Assembly (NCBI GenBank): GCA_020849665.1
Contig: JADLFX010000045.1
Coordinates: forward strand, 62,001-126,000
Length of the DNA stretch: 64,000 bases
Reading direction: 5' to 3'
DNA from: Planctomycetota bacterium
GTDB taxonomy: Bacteria; Planctomycetota; UBA1135; UBA2386
This document shows, one piece after another, positions 11,437 to 20,090 of the stretch. The notes beneath the pieces were generated by a model. That model saw nothing but the letters and a program-made list of their open reading frames with translations. It was not told where the DNA came from and searched no databases. The position numbers and the translations under genes are program-made. Every line of letters starts with the position of its first letter. The stretch's first letter is position 1.

Positions 11437-12446
11437 GCGCGCTGCCCACCGCGGTGCTCTTCTGCCCGGGCCGCGGCAGCTACGGGCGCGAGGAACTGGG
11501 CTCGCTCCAGCGCTGGCTCCGGCCCGACGGCGCGGTGGCCCGCGCCCTCGCGCACGCCGGCGCCGAGCGCGTGGCCGCAGGAGAACCCACGGTGCGCGAG
11601 CTGGACGCCGCCCCCGCGTTCAAGCCCGGGCTGCACCTCCAGGGCCGCAACGCCGCGGAGCTGATCTGGTTCACCACGCTGGCGGCGCTGGAGACCCTGC
11701 GCACGCGCTACCGCATCGTGGCGATCGCCGGCAACTCGCTGGGCTGGTACACCGCGCTGCCCGCGGCCGGCGTGCTCGACCCGCTCGACGGGTGGCGCCT
11801 GATCGACACGATGGCGCGCCTGCAGGCAACCGTGGCCGGCGGCCAGATCCTGACCTCGTGCGTCGACGGCGAGTGGCGGCACGACGCCGAAGCCGCGGCC
11901 GAGGTGGCGCGCGCGCTCGACCAGGTGAACGCGCGCGGCGCGGACCACTTCGTGGCCCGCTCGATCCGTCTGGGCGGACACGAGGTCCTGGCCGGCACCG
12001 AGGCCGGCGTGCAGGCGCTGCTGGCCACGCTGCGCAGGCGCAAGGTGGGCGAGCGCGAGTTCCCGTTCCGGCTCGCCGGGCACGGTCCGTTCCACACCCC
12101 GCTCTGCGCGGGCGTGGCCGAGGCGGCGCTGCCCGTGCTCACCGCGTTCGCCGCGCGGCGGCCGGACGCGTACCTCATCGACGGCCGCGGCCTCGTGCAC
12201 AGTCCCTGGTCGGCCGACCCCGCGGAGCTGCTGCGCTACACCGCGGGCGAGCAGGTCGTGACCACCTTCGACTTCACCGCCTGCGTGCGCATCGCGCTGC
12301 GCGAGTTCCAGCCCGACGTGCTGCTCTGCGCACCGCCGGGCACCTCGCTGCGCGCCCCCGTCGGCCACGTGGTGCTGCGCGAACGCTGGCGCGGGCTCGC
12401 CACGCGCGAGGCGCTCTTCGCCGCGAACGTGATCCGGACCGAGTAG
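11433..12446 (+). CDS. FabD-like acyl-carrier-protein acyltransferase
   Basis: 337 residues, translationally coupled to the E1 gene. The acyltransferase fold is indicated by the N-terminal LFCPGRGSYG, a nucleophile elbow GNSLG with Ser102, and GPFHTPL, which carries the catalytic His. In classical FabD the elbow is GHSLGE. Here His is replaced by Asn and Glu by Trp, which suggests a different acyl specificity or partner. By family it would move an acyl group from CoA onto an acyl carrier protein. Because it is co-translated with a 2-oxoacid dehydrogenase E1, it may handle a branched acyl product (inference). It faces the lipoprotein gene at 12454 with only 7 bp between stops. Confidence 0.8.
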
Positions 12447-12453
12447 GCGCCGG

Positions 12454-13578
12454 TCAGCGGTCGCGCCGCGGCTCCTGCCACCACTCCGGCTCGTCGTCGG
12501 CGGCGTAGAAGCCGAAGTACTCCGCGATGACGTCGACGGCGATCACGATCGGCAGGCCCACGATGCGCAGCCAGATCGGGATGTCGCTCGTCACCTGGGT
12601 ACGCCGGTGGGTCTCGACCACGTGCACCTGCAGGTCCGGCACCTCGAGCACGGTGGCGGGATCGTCGAGCGGAGCGTACAGGCGCGTGGTGAGTCGTACC
12701 CGCGCGCTCGCGGAGAGGCTCCAGTGCAGGAGGTCTTCGTCCTCGCGCACCCGCGCACGCGCCAGGAGCAGCGCCGACCCGCGCACCAGCACGCGATCGG
12801 GCGCGGCGCCCGCGGAGTCGCGCACCACGCCCACCAGCGTCACGTTGTCCAGCCGCTCCAAGCCGCCCGGCTGCGCGGCCGAGGCCAGGATCGCGTCCAC
12901 TTCCTCGGGAGCCACGACCTTGCCGTGGGCATCGACCGCGGCGAGGAGGGAATGGCTCACGTCGCCCGTGGGGCGCGCGGAGATCCAGTGCACCCAGTGG
13001 CCCGTGCGAAAGAGATCCGCGGCCACGCAGTACCCGGCCGTGCCGAGCCAGGCACCCTGGTGGTCGGGCAGCCCCGGCAGGCGCGCGGCCACGTCCGCGG
13101 CGTCCGCGGCGACGCCGATGGCCGTGCGCGGCAGGCTGCCCTCCAGGTAGAGGCCGGCGGAGTAGGGGGGCCCGCGCTGCTGCTTCTCGACCACGACCGC
13201 CACGCGCGGGCGCGCAGGGCCGAGGCCCCCCCGCAGGAGCGCGTGCACGGCGCTCAACCTGCGGTCCCCGTGCAGGACGAGCCAGCTCGGCCCCGCGGCC
13301 GGTTCCCGCGTGCCAGCGGCACCCAGTTCCGGGACCAGGGATTCCGGGGCCTCGATGCCGACCCAGGAATACGGCAGCGCATCGGTGCCGCTGCCCACGA
13401 TGGACCCGGCCGCGCGCAGGGACGCGCCCGGGTGCGTCGTGCCGGTGCGCCAGACGGTCGTGCGCGTGTGCCAGCCCTCGAAGAGCAGCGTCTTCGTGGC
13501 GCAGCCGGCGAGCGCCGCCAGACCCAGGAGCAGGGCGCAGACGACCCTGCGGCGGGGCGGTACCCGGGAAGCGTGCAC
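12454..13578 (-). CDS. Predicted lipoprotein of unknown function
   Basis: 374 residues from a GTG at 13578. The N-terminus is basic and then hydrophobic, and ends in a lipobox (LAALAGC, Cys about 25), so it is probably lipid-anchored. The body has an all-beta look without recognised catalytic residues. Near the C-terminus a hydrophobic helix (IPIWLRIVGLPIVIAVDVIA) could be a second membrane contact, followed by an acidic tail. A TACGGT hexamer lies 7 bases before the GTG, in a 21-bp gap shared with the divergent cutC. The start is supported by the lipobox and that promoter element. I do not recognise the family. Confidence 0.8.
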   Translation of the reverse strand: MHASRVPPRRRVVCALLLGLAALAGCATKTLLFEGWHTRTTVWRTGTTHPGASLRAAGSIVGSGTDALPYSWVGIEAPESLVPELGAAGTREPAAGPSWLVLHGDRRLSAVHALLRGGLGPARPRVAVVVEKQQRGPPYSAGLYLEGSLPRTAIGVAADAADVAARLPGLPDHQGAWLGTAGYCVAADLFRTGHWVHWISARPTGDVSHSLLAAVDAHGKVVAPEEVDAILASAAQPGGLERLDNVTLVGVVRDSAGAAPDRVLVRGSALLLARARVREDEDLLHWSLSASARVRLTTRLYAPLDDPATVLEVPDLQVHVVETHRRTQVTSDIPIWLRIVGLPIVIAVDVIAEYFGFYAADDEPEWWQEPRRDR

Positions 13579-13599
13579 GCAGGCTACCGTAGCGCCCGC
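13579..13599. promoter_or_regulatory. 21-bp bidirectional promoter with overlapping -10 elements
   Basis: TACCGT at 13585-13590 (plus strand) is followed after 9 bases by the cutC ATG. On the minus strand TACGGT (13586-13591) is followed after 7 bases by the lipoprotein GTG. Both share TACCGTA. Two polymerases could not occupy it at once. Confidence 0.55.
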
Positions 13600-14229
13600 A
13601 TGCCGCTCTTCGAAGCCGTGGTCCAGAGCGTGGCGGAGGCCCGGGTCGCCGAGGCCGCTGGCGTGGACCGCCTGGAGCTCTGCGTGGCTCTCGCCGAGGA
13701 CGGGCTCACGCCGCCCCCGGAGCTGACCCGCGCCGTGGTCGCGGCGGTGCGGCTCCCCGTGCACACGATGGTGCGCGCGCGGCCAGGCCCGTTCTTCGTG
13801 GACGAGGCCGGACTCTCGCTGCTGGAACGCCACTGCGCCGAGCAACGCGCCGCGGGCGCGCGCGGACTCGTGTTCGGCATCCTCGACGACCGCTCCGCCG
13901 TCGACGTCGCCGCCACCGCGCGCCTCGTGCGCGCCGCGCGGCCGTGCGTGGTGACCTTCCATCGCGCCTTCGACCGGGTGCCCGACCGGAGCGCCGCGCT
14001 GGAGACCCTGATCGGCCTCGGCGTCGAGCGCGTGTTGACCTCGGGCGGCGCCGCCGACGCCTACCTCGGGCGCGCGGCGCTCCGCACGCTGGTCGAAGCG
14101 GCTGCCGGCCGGATCGTGGTGATGGCCGGCGGCGGCGTGCGCCCGCACAACTGGCGCGCGATCGTCGCGGCCAGCGGCGTGCCCGAGCTGCATGGTTCGG
14201 TGCCGCTCTGCGCCAGGACGACGAGCTAG
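13600..14229 (+). CDS. cutC: CutC family copper homeostasis protein
   Basis: 209 residues folding as a TIM barrel by family. Diagnostic CutC motifs are present: the N-terminal LFEAVVQSV, GVDRLELC, the conserved TFHRAFD, VLTSGG and MAGGGV, ending in ELHGS. CutC is described as a cytoplasmic protein linked to copper tolerance, but its biochemical activity is unsettled. The start ATG lies 9 bases after a TACCGT hexamer with no Shine-Dalgarno sequence, implying a leaderless transcript. No other copper gene is nearby. About 255 bp with no recognisable element separate it from the next gene. Confidence 0.9.
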   Translation: MPLFEAVVQSVAEARVAEAAGVDRLELCVALAEDGLTPPPELTRAVVAAVRLPVHTMVRARPGPFFVDEAGLSLLERHCAEQRAAGARGLVFGILDDRSAVDVAATARLVRAARPCVVTFHRAFDRVPDRSAALETLIGLGVERVLTSGGAADAYLGRAALRTLVEAAAGRIVVMAGGGVRPHNWRAIVAASGVPELHGSVPLCARTTS

Positions 14230-14469
14230 CGCGTCACGGGGAACCGCGCGGGAACCGCCCTTGCCGTGGGACCGGCGCACCCGGTTGCGCCGCTGCCAGG
14301 CTCTGCACCGGCCTGCGCGCGCACCGCGGCCCGAGGCGCCGCGTCGTGGCGAACCCCGTTTCGCTCCGGGCCGTGTGCTCTGGCCTGCTACGGACCTGCG
14401 CAAGGCCGCTCGCGCCGCGCCTCCGCGCGTGGCGGGCCGGGGCCACTTGGTGCCTCCCGGCCGCACGCG

Positions 14470-14475
14470 TATAGC
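14470..14475 (+). promoter_or_regulatory. Possible -10 of the SGNH gene
   Basis: TATAGC, 10 bases before the ATG at 14486. It lacks the final T of the hexamer seen at other genes, so it is weaker. Confidence 0.35.
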
Positions 14476-14485
14476 ACGCGCCACC

Positions 14486-16045
14486 ATGCACGGAGCGAAG
14501 ACGATCCACCGGCTGATCTCCGTGCAGTGGGGCACGACCGCCCTCGTGCCCTTCGTGATCCTGGCGCATTCGAACTTCCGCGGGGCGTCCGCGGGGTGGG
14601 TGCATGCCTCGCTCACTCCTGGCGACGAGCTGTACGCCTGGACCGTGAACCGGCTCGCCCTGTGGCTGCTCCTCTTCCTCGCCGGAGTGCTCTGCATCCT
14701 GCGGGCCAGGCGGACGGACCCGCATGGCGATCGCTGCGTGGAGTTCGCACGCTCGCGGGTCGGGTCGGTCTGCCTCGTCGCGCTCGTTCCCACGCTGCTC
14801 CTCCTGCTCGCGATCTTCGAGCCGAGCAGCGTCGCGCTGGTATGCATGCTCCTGCAGGTCCTGCTGCTCGCGGCCTGGGGGTTCAGCCGCACGGGCGCGA
14901 CGATGCGGCGCGCCGTGGGGCGCGGCCTCCTGATCGCGGGCAGCCTGGCGGCCCTCTTCGCGCTCGGCGAGCTCGCGCTGCGGCTCCCGCCGATCGAGGC
15001 GGCGATCGGCGGCAGCCTGGAGGCCCGGGGCCGGCAGTGGAACCGCACCGACATGCGAGCGGTCACGGCCAGCAACACCCTCGGGCTCCGCTCCCCCCAC
15101 ATCGGCACCGACAAGCCCGGCAACGCCCTGCGCATCCTGGCCCTCGGCGACTCGTTCACCGCGGGGGACTGGCTGGATCGCACCACCGAGACCTGGCCGC
15201 ACGTCACCGAGTCCGTGCTCGTGGCGCGCGGACACCAGGTGCAGTGCGTCAACGCCGGCCGGGGAGGCACCACCACCGAGGACGAGGCGAAGTTCCTGCG
15301 CGACGTCGGATGGGGACTGCAGCCCGACGTCGTGGTGCTCCAGTTCACCTTGAATGACACCGGCTTCGGCACCGCAGGGAGCCCGCCCCTCGTCCCGATC
15401 CTCGGTGACGGCCTGCGCCGCAAGAGCAGCCTCTACTCCTTCCTCGAGGACCGCTGGCAGGCCCTGCTCGCGTCCCGCACGCCGGGATCCGGCCTCGCGG
15501 ACTGGTATCGCGACGACCACCCTGGATGGCGCGCGACGGCGGCCGCCATCGACGACATCGTGCAGCAGGCCCGGCGGCGCTCGATCCCCTTGGTCGCACT
15601 GATCTACCCCTGGCTGGCCGGACCGCTCGCACCCGGCAGGTATGCGCACCAGGAGGTGCACGACAAGATCCGGCATGCCTTCGCGCGTCATGGGGTGCCG
15701 GTCCTCGACGTGCTCCCCGCGCTCGCCGCGCGCCACCCGGAAGGGCGCCACTTCTGGGTACGGCCGTTCGATGCCCACCCGAACGCCGAGGCCCATCGCA
15801 TCGCCGGCGAGGCGCTGGCGGAGTTCCTGCTCCGCGAACGCGTGCTCGAGAGTCGGCGCAGCCGGCGGCGCACGCGGCCCGATCGCGGCCGGCGCGCGAG
15901 CCTCGGCCCGGATGCGGTGCGGGGACCGCGCGATTCCGTTCGAGCCGCTCCCTGGAGCGGACGCCCTCCTCAATCCAACCGCACCACCGGCACCACTCCC
16001 GCCTGCACCGTGCCCAGCGGATCGCTCAGGCTCTGCAGGTTGTAG
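14486..16045 (+). CDS. Membrane-anchored SGNH/GDSL hydrolase
   Basis: 519 residues. The first 170 hold about four hydrophobic helices. An SGNH domain follows, with block I ALGDSFTAGD (nucleophile Ser), a block III Asn in FTLNDTG, and block V DAHPN carrying the Asp-x-His pair. By family it is an esterase or acetyl-hydrolase, and the membrane part suggests it works on an envelope or extracellular polysaccharide. The last 40 residues are Arg-rich and run 76 bp into the convergent gene at 15970, so the original stop may have been lost. The true domain ends near FLLRERVLE. The start ATG follows a weak TATAGC element by 10 bases. Confidence 0.85.
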   Translation: MHGAKTIHRLISVQWGTTALVPFVILAHSNFRGASAGWVHASLTPGDELYAWTVNRLALWLLLFLAGVLCILRARRTDPHGDRCVEFARSRVGSVCLVALVPTLLLLLAIFEPSSVALVCMLLQVLLLAAWGFSRTGATMRRAVGRGLLIAGSLAALFALGELALRLPPIEAAIGGSLEARGRQWNRTDMRAVTASNTLGLRSPHIGTDKPGNALRILALGDSFTAGDWLDRTTETWPHVTESVLVARGHQVQCVNAGRGGTTTEDEAKFLRDVGWGLQPDVVVLQFTLNDTGFGTAGSPPLVPILGDGLRRKSSLYSFLEDRWQALLASRTPGSGLADWYRDDHPGWRATAAAIDDIVQQARRRSIPLVALIYPWLAGPLAPGRYAHQEVHDKIRHAFARHGVPVLDVLPALAARHPEGRHFWVRPFDAHPNAEAHRIAGEALAEFLLRERVLESRRSRRRTRPDRGRRASLGPDAVRGPRDSVRAAPWSGRPPQSNRTTGTTPACTVPSGSLRLCRL

Positions 16046-16977
16046 ACCCGGCCGACGTCCTCGTTGCCGCCGAACACGGTGCGGATCGACTCGGAGGACG
16101 TCATGCGCGTGAGCGCGGCGTCGATCGCGATCCACTGCGAACGCACGAAGTTGCCCTGCAGGACCGGGACCAGGGGGTAGTCGAGGCGCGCGGTGCCGGC
16201 CGCGCTCACCGACACGACGGTGGCCAGGACGACGTCCTGGTGCAGCGGGCAGCCGCCGAACGGCAGGGGCAGCGGGGGCGTGAACGCCTGGATGCCGAGC
16301 AGGTGTCCGGCCGAACCGCCGGGGATGGCCCCGGCGATCGACCAGCCGATGCCCTGGTTGGGCGGCGAGGCGGAGCCGTTGTGCACCGTCTGGGTGAGGC
16401 CCTGGCACGGCGTGCCGGTGCTGCCATGGAGGGGCGGCACCGCGATCGTCGCGTCGAGGGGATACGCGGCGTTGGGCTGGGCGGCGACCTCGAACTCCAC
16501 CAGGAGGTGGCCGAGCGCGCGCGCATACGCGAAGGGCTGTGCGAGCGGCAGGAACACCGCGAAGGGCTCCGGCGGCTGCGTGCCCGCGGTCAACGCGGGC
16601 AGGGAAAGGCTGGTGGGTCCGAACACGACCCGGTGATCGGTGCCGCGGTTGTTCGCAAACTGGATCGAGAGGGCGCGGGGATCGGCCACGCTCGTGCTCA
16701 TGGCCACGCTCAGCTGCACCGGTCCCTTGGCGGGCACGTTCTGGCCCCCGTCGCCGCGCAGGGCGAGCACGTTCACCGTGGTGAACGGCGCCATGAAGAG
16801 CGTGCGCCCGTAGACGTGCTGCGCCCGGCATGGCCCGCCCAGGCCGAGCGGGAAGTTGGTGCGCGCGCCGCCTTCGAGCGTGGCGTAGCGGGACGGCACC
16901 ACGGGACCCTGGGCAGCCAGGGTGCACGCGAGGCCGAGGCCTGCGGCGAGCGGGCGGAGCAGCGAGCCGACGTTCAC
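15970..16977 (-). CDS. Secreted protein of the window's paralogous family (copy 3)
   Basis: 335 residues from a GTG at 16977 that overlaps the stop of the GH116 gene (GTGA), so it is co-translated with that enzyme. Signal peptide to about residue 24 (GLGLACTLAAQ), then VVPSRYATLEGG and the PLGLGG motif as in copies 1 and 2. The C-terminal part has LPFGGCPLHQDVV, SQWIAIDAALTRMTSS and VFGG. No catalytic motif was recognised. The tight coupling suggests it is exported alongside the glucosidase. Its stop lies inside the 3' end of the convergent SGNH gene. Confidence 0.87.
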   Translation of the reverse strand: MNVGSLLRPLAAGLGLACTLAAQGPVVPSRYATLEGGARTNFPLGLGGPCRAQHVYGRTLFMAPFTTVNVLALRGDGGQNVPAKGPVQLSVAMSTSVADPRALSIQFANNRGTDHRVVFGPTSLSLPALTAGTQPPEPFAVFLPLAQPFAYARALGHLLVEFEVAAQPNAAYPLDATIAVPPLHGSTGTPCQGLTQTVHNGSASPPNQGIGWSIAGAIPGGSAGHLLGIQAFTPPLPLPFGGCPLHQDVVLATVVSVSAAGTARLDYPLVPVLQGNFVRSQWIAIDAALTRMTSSESIRTVFGGNEDVGRVYNLQSLSDPLGTVQAGVVPVVRLD

Positions 16978-19976
16978 ACCTCGCAGTCTAGCGACAGCGT
17001 CTGTCCCGCGCGCAGGAGCTGCGGCTCCAGGAGGCGGACGGTCACGCCATCGCTCGTGCGCTCGACCGTGCACCCCGGAGCGGCCTCGCCGATCCGTACG
17101 CTCACGTGCACGGAGCCGGGCAGCTGCATCGCACCGAGTCGGAGCTCCCGCAGCGCGAGCCGGCCGTCGCGCACCTCCACCCGGTGGCGCCAGCCCTTCC
17201 CGGCCGGCATCCGTGCGTAGAGGCCGAAGCCCTCGGCCCCCGCGAAGAACGCCGCGAACTCCGGCTGCGGCCAGCGCGGCGCGAACCCGAGCACGCCCGC
17301 GGGGCCGTCGTACGCGAAGCCGCAGAGCGCGAGGAGCACGCCGTGGCTGGCCAGCGCGCGCGCGTAGTGCTCGCCGCACTCGACCTCGTTCCAGGGGTTG
17401 TGCTTCCGGCCGTCGTAGCGCTCGTCGATGCCGCGCACGACGGCGAGGCCCTCCTGCACGCGGCCCTCCCAGATGGCATGGCTCGCGTACTGCCACTCGA
17501 TCCCGGTCCACACCTCGTCGCGATAGCGCACCGATGCCCCGCCGGGATGGCGCGAGCGCGGCCAGGTGCAGACGAAGAGCCCGGCCTCGCCGGCGCGCGC
17601 GAAGTAGCGCTCGGGCAGATGGTGCGCCTTCTGCGGGCCGACGTCCGGCGCCCAGTTGTAGCGCCAGATCGCATCGACGGCCTTGTGCACGGCGTCGCGC
17701 GGGTACAGGTAGCCGAGGCCGAGCTGATGCGCCCAGTTCTGGCCGAAGAGCTGGTCGCTCAGGCAGCCGTCGCCGTACTGGTCGCGCGGGTGCGCCCGGG
17801 CGTCGACCTGCTGGACGAAGTACTCGCCGTTGAAGAGCCGGGCCATGGTGCGCTCCGCCCCGCGCTCGGCCAGCGCGGTGCAGCGCGCCGCGAACCCGGC
17901 ATCGCCCGCGTGCCGCGCCATCGCCGCGCCGGCCCGCAGCGCCGCGAGGTAGAGCGCGCCCACGAAGGTGTTCGCGCCGTGGAAGTCGATGTCGTAGGTG
18001 TTGTGCTGGCGGTCCTCGATCAGCCCGTCGTCGTCGGCGTCGTGGCGGATCAGGAACTCGAGCGCCTGCCGGGCGCGCGGCCACACGCGCCGCAGGAACG
18101 CGTCGTCGGCGCTGCACAGATGCTCGCGATACACCTTCAGCACCGTGCCGGCCTGGCCGTCGGCGGCATAGGCGCGGTTGCCGCGGAACCCCACCACGCC
18201 ATCCTCGCCCAGCGCGGGCCCGAGGTCCTGCAACTCGCGGGTGCTGCGCGCCAGCGCCGGGAAGAGCCGCGCGAGTCCCTGCTCGTAGTTCCACACGTGC
18301 GTGCAGGTGCCCTCGCAGCACCCCACGCCCTCGAAGGCGTAGCAGCGGCCGTCGCGCCACACCTCGACCGTGTTGGTGGCCAGCGTCGAGAGCGGCGCCG
18401 CGATGCGCGCCAGGAGCCAGCGCGGCAGGGTGCTGGCGTCGTACCAGGTGGCGGCGAAGAGCCGCGTGCGCCGCTCGAGTTCGTCCGCGTGCTCGACCAC
18501 GTGGCGCGCCAGCGCGTCGAGGTCGGCGAAGCGCGCCGCATAGCCTCGGCCGTGGGCGTGGTTGGGGAAGTGCCAGAGCAGCACCGTGCGGAACCGGGCC
18601 TCGCCACCCGGGGGAAGGTCGAAGTCCCACTCCAGCAGCTCGCCGGCGCGCTCCGACACGCGGCGCTCGCCCTCGGCGCGCAGGCGGGCGCCGGCGTCGC
18701 GCGCCAGCAGGCCCATCTCGCCGGCGTCGGGCTGGGTCGCGAACGCGCCGCCGCGCCCGCGCCTGGGGACGTCGGCGAACTCGATCTGGTCCACGTTCAC
18801 ATGGCCCCACGCCCCCTTGCGCGCGTCCACGATCTCGAATCGCGCGCGCCTGCCGCGCAGCGCGGCCACGTCGAAGGCGTGCCAGCGCAGCTCCTCCTGG
18901 TTGGCGCCGGTCGCGGTGCGGACCGCCTTGTCGTCCACCAGGAGGTTCACGCAGGTCTGGCCGCGATGCTCGCCGCCGCCGATCAGGAAGTTGATCCAGG
19001 GCCGGCGGATCTCGAACTCGGGCGAGAGCAGGCGGCCGGTGCGGTCGTCGTCATTGGCGTAGCTGTTCGCCAGGCCCTGGCCCTGGAAGCCGCGCACCGG
19101 CTGCTGGCTCGGGAACGCGCCCCGTGCGGGACCGGCTCCGAACGCGTCGCCCGCCACGGTCCACGCGCCGTACCCCTCGCCCTCGAAGTCCGCGAACACG
19201 TCGGGCGCGGCGGCCTCGCCGCGCTCCGGCGCGCGCGCGCTGTGGTGCAGCAGGCGGGCCGCGCCGAGTTCGCGGAGGGCGGTGAACGGGGCGGCGCCGA
19301 AATCGCGGCGCGACCCGCGCGCGGCCGCGTTCTCCAGCCAGGTGAGCAGCTGGCCCTGCGCGCGGCCCGCGCCGGCGTTGTGGATCCGCACCGACAGGAA
19401 CGTGACCGGCAGGGTGGCGGCGTCGGCGTCGCAGGGCACGAACGGCGCGAACGCCTCGAGCATCACCTCGAGACCCAGGTCGGCGAGCGGATAGCGCACG
19501 CGCCCGATCGGGTACTCGCCGAGGAACTCGATGCCCTCGACTTCCTCGTCGCGCAGCCGGCGCAGCACCGGTGCACCGTCGCGCGCCACGCGCAGCGCGA
19601 AGCCGTGGTCCACGACCCGCGCGGGCGCGACCGTCTCGTAGCTGCGCGCGCCGTAGCCGGTGTTCACGAACTGGTTGTCGATCTGCCAGAGCCGCAGCGT
19701 GCCGTCGCCCCCCAGATAGATCTGCCCGGCGCCGATCCCGCCCACGGGCATGCCGATGGCGAGGCGCTCCGCACCCCGGTACACCCGCGGCTGGCCGCGT
19801 TCGGCCAGCCGCGCGAGCCACTCCAGCCGCAGCTTCTTGTCGACCGGGACGAAATGGTCGGGGGCGATGGCCCGTTCCTGCCACGACGGACGCAGGAACG
19901 GACCGGCCACGATGCGGTCCCCCAACGCGGCCGCCACCACGCCCTGCAGGAACGTGCGTCGATCGAGGGTCGACAT
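16974..19976 (-). CDS. Tat-exported GH116 family beta-glucosidase/glucosylceramidase
   Basis: 1000 residues. The N-terminus has a twin-arginine motif (DRRTFLQG), so it is probably exported folded. GH116 is recognisable: an N-terminal beta domain with GMPVGGIGAGQIYLGG, then an (alpha/alpha)6 barrel with EGTCTHVWNYEQ, whose Glu near residue 554 is the likely nucleophile, and HNTYDIDFHGANTF, whose Asp near 661 is the likely acid/base. A beta-sandwich insertion at about 275-400 (FLIGGG, VNLLVDDK, WGHVNVDQIEF) resembles carbohydrate-binding inserts known from other glycosidases. The start is supported by TACCTT 9 bases upstream and by the Tat signal. The GTGA overlap couples it to the secreted paralogue downstream. 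Specific substrate unknown. Confidence 0.9.
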   Translation of the reverse strand: MSTLDRRTFLQGVVAAALGDRIVAGPFLRPSWQERAIAPDHFVPVDKKLRLEWLARLAERGQPRVYRGAERLAIGMPVGGIGAGQIYLGGDGTLRLWQIDNQFVNTGYGARSYETVAPARVVDHGFALRVARDGAPVLRRLRDEEVEGIEFLGEYPIGRVRYPLADLGLEVMLEAFAPFVPCDADAATLPVTFLSVRIHNAGAGRAQGQLLTWLENAAARGSRRDFGAAPFTALRELGAARLLHHSARAPERGEAAAPDVFADFEGEGYGAWTVAGDAFGAGPARGAFPSQQPVRGFQGQGLANSYANDDDRTGRLLSPEFEIRRPWINFLIGGGEHRGQTCVNLLVDDKAVRTATGANQEELRWHAFDVAALRGRRARFEIVDARKGAWGHVNVDQIEFADVPRRGRGGAFATQPDAGEMGLLARDAGARLRAEGERRVSERAGELLEWDFDLPPGGEARFRTVLLWHFPNHAHGRGYAARFADLDALARHVVEHADELERRTRLFAATWYDASTLPRWLLARIAAPLSTLATNTVEVWRDGRCYAFEGVGCCEGTCTHVWNYEQGLARLFPALARSTRELQDLGPALGEDGVVGFRGNRAYAADGQAGTVLKVYREHLCSADDAFLRRVWPRARQALEFLIRHDADDDGLIEDRQHNTYDIDFHGANTFVGALYLAALRAGAAMARHAGDAGFAARCTALAERGAERTMARLFNGEYFVQQVDARAHPRDQYGDGCLSDQLFGQNWAHQLGLGYLYPRDAVHKAVDAIWRYNWAPDVGPQKAHHLPERYFARAGEAGLFVCTWPRSRHPGGASVRYRDEVWTGIEWQYASHAIWEGRVQEGLAVVRGIDERYDGRKHNPWNEVECGEHYARALASHGVLLALCGFAYDGPAGVLGFAPRWPQPEFAAFFAGAEGFGLYARMPAGKGWRHRVEVRDGRLALRELRLGAMQLPGSVHVSVRIGEAAPGCTVERTSDGVTVRLLEPQLLRAGQTLSLDCEV

Positions 19977-19985
19977 GGTCGGCCC

Positions 19986-19991
19986 AAGGTA
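19986..19991 (-). promoter_or_regulatory. -10 element of the GH116 operon
   Basis: TACCTT preceded by GC, ending 9 bases before the ATG at 19976. No Shine-Dalgarno sequence lies between. Confidence 0.55.
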
Positions 19992-20074
19992 GCGCGACCC
20001 TCCGGGCCGTCCCCGTCCGATCCGCGCTCGCGATCGGCGGGGGCATGTCGGTTACTCTTCCCCGCTTTCCCCCC

Positions 20075-20080
20075 TACCCT
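20075..20080 (+). promoter_or_regulatory. -10 element of the S46 peptidase gene
   Basis: TACCCT ending 10 bases before the ATG at 20091. Confidence 0.5.
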
Positions 20081-20090
20081 TCGGAACGCC

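Noticed and set aside
12454-15423. A 989-codon minus-strand frame covering cutC and the SGNH gene
   Set aside because: Only the first part (12454-13578) has a lipobox and protein-like sequence. The rest is antisense to cutC and the SGNH hydrolase.
17106-20090. A plus-strand frame of about 1000 codons leading into the S46 gene
   Set aside because: It lies antisense to the GH116 gene. The real S46 start is the ATG at 20091, which opens a signal peptide.
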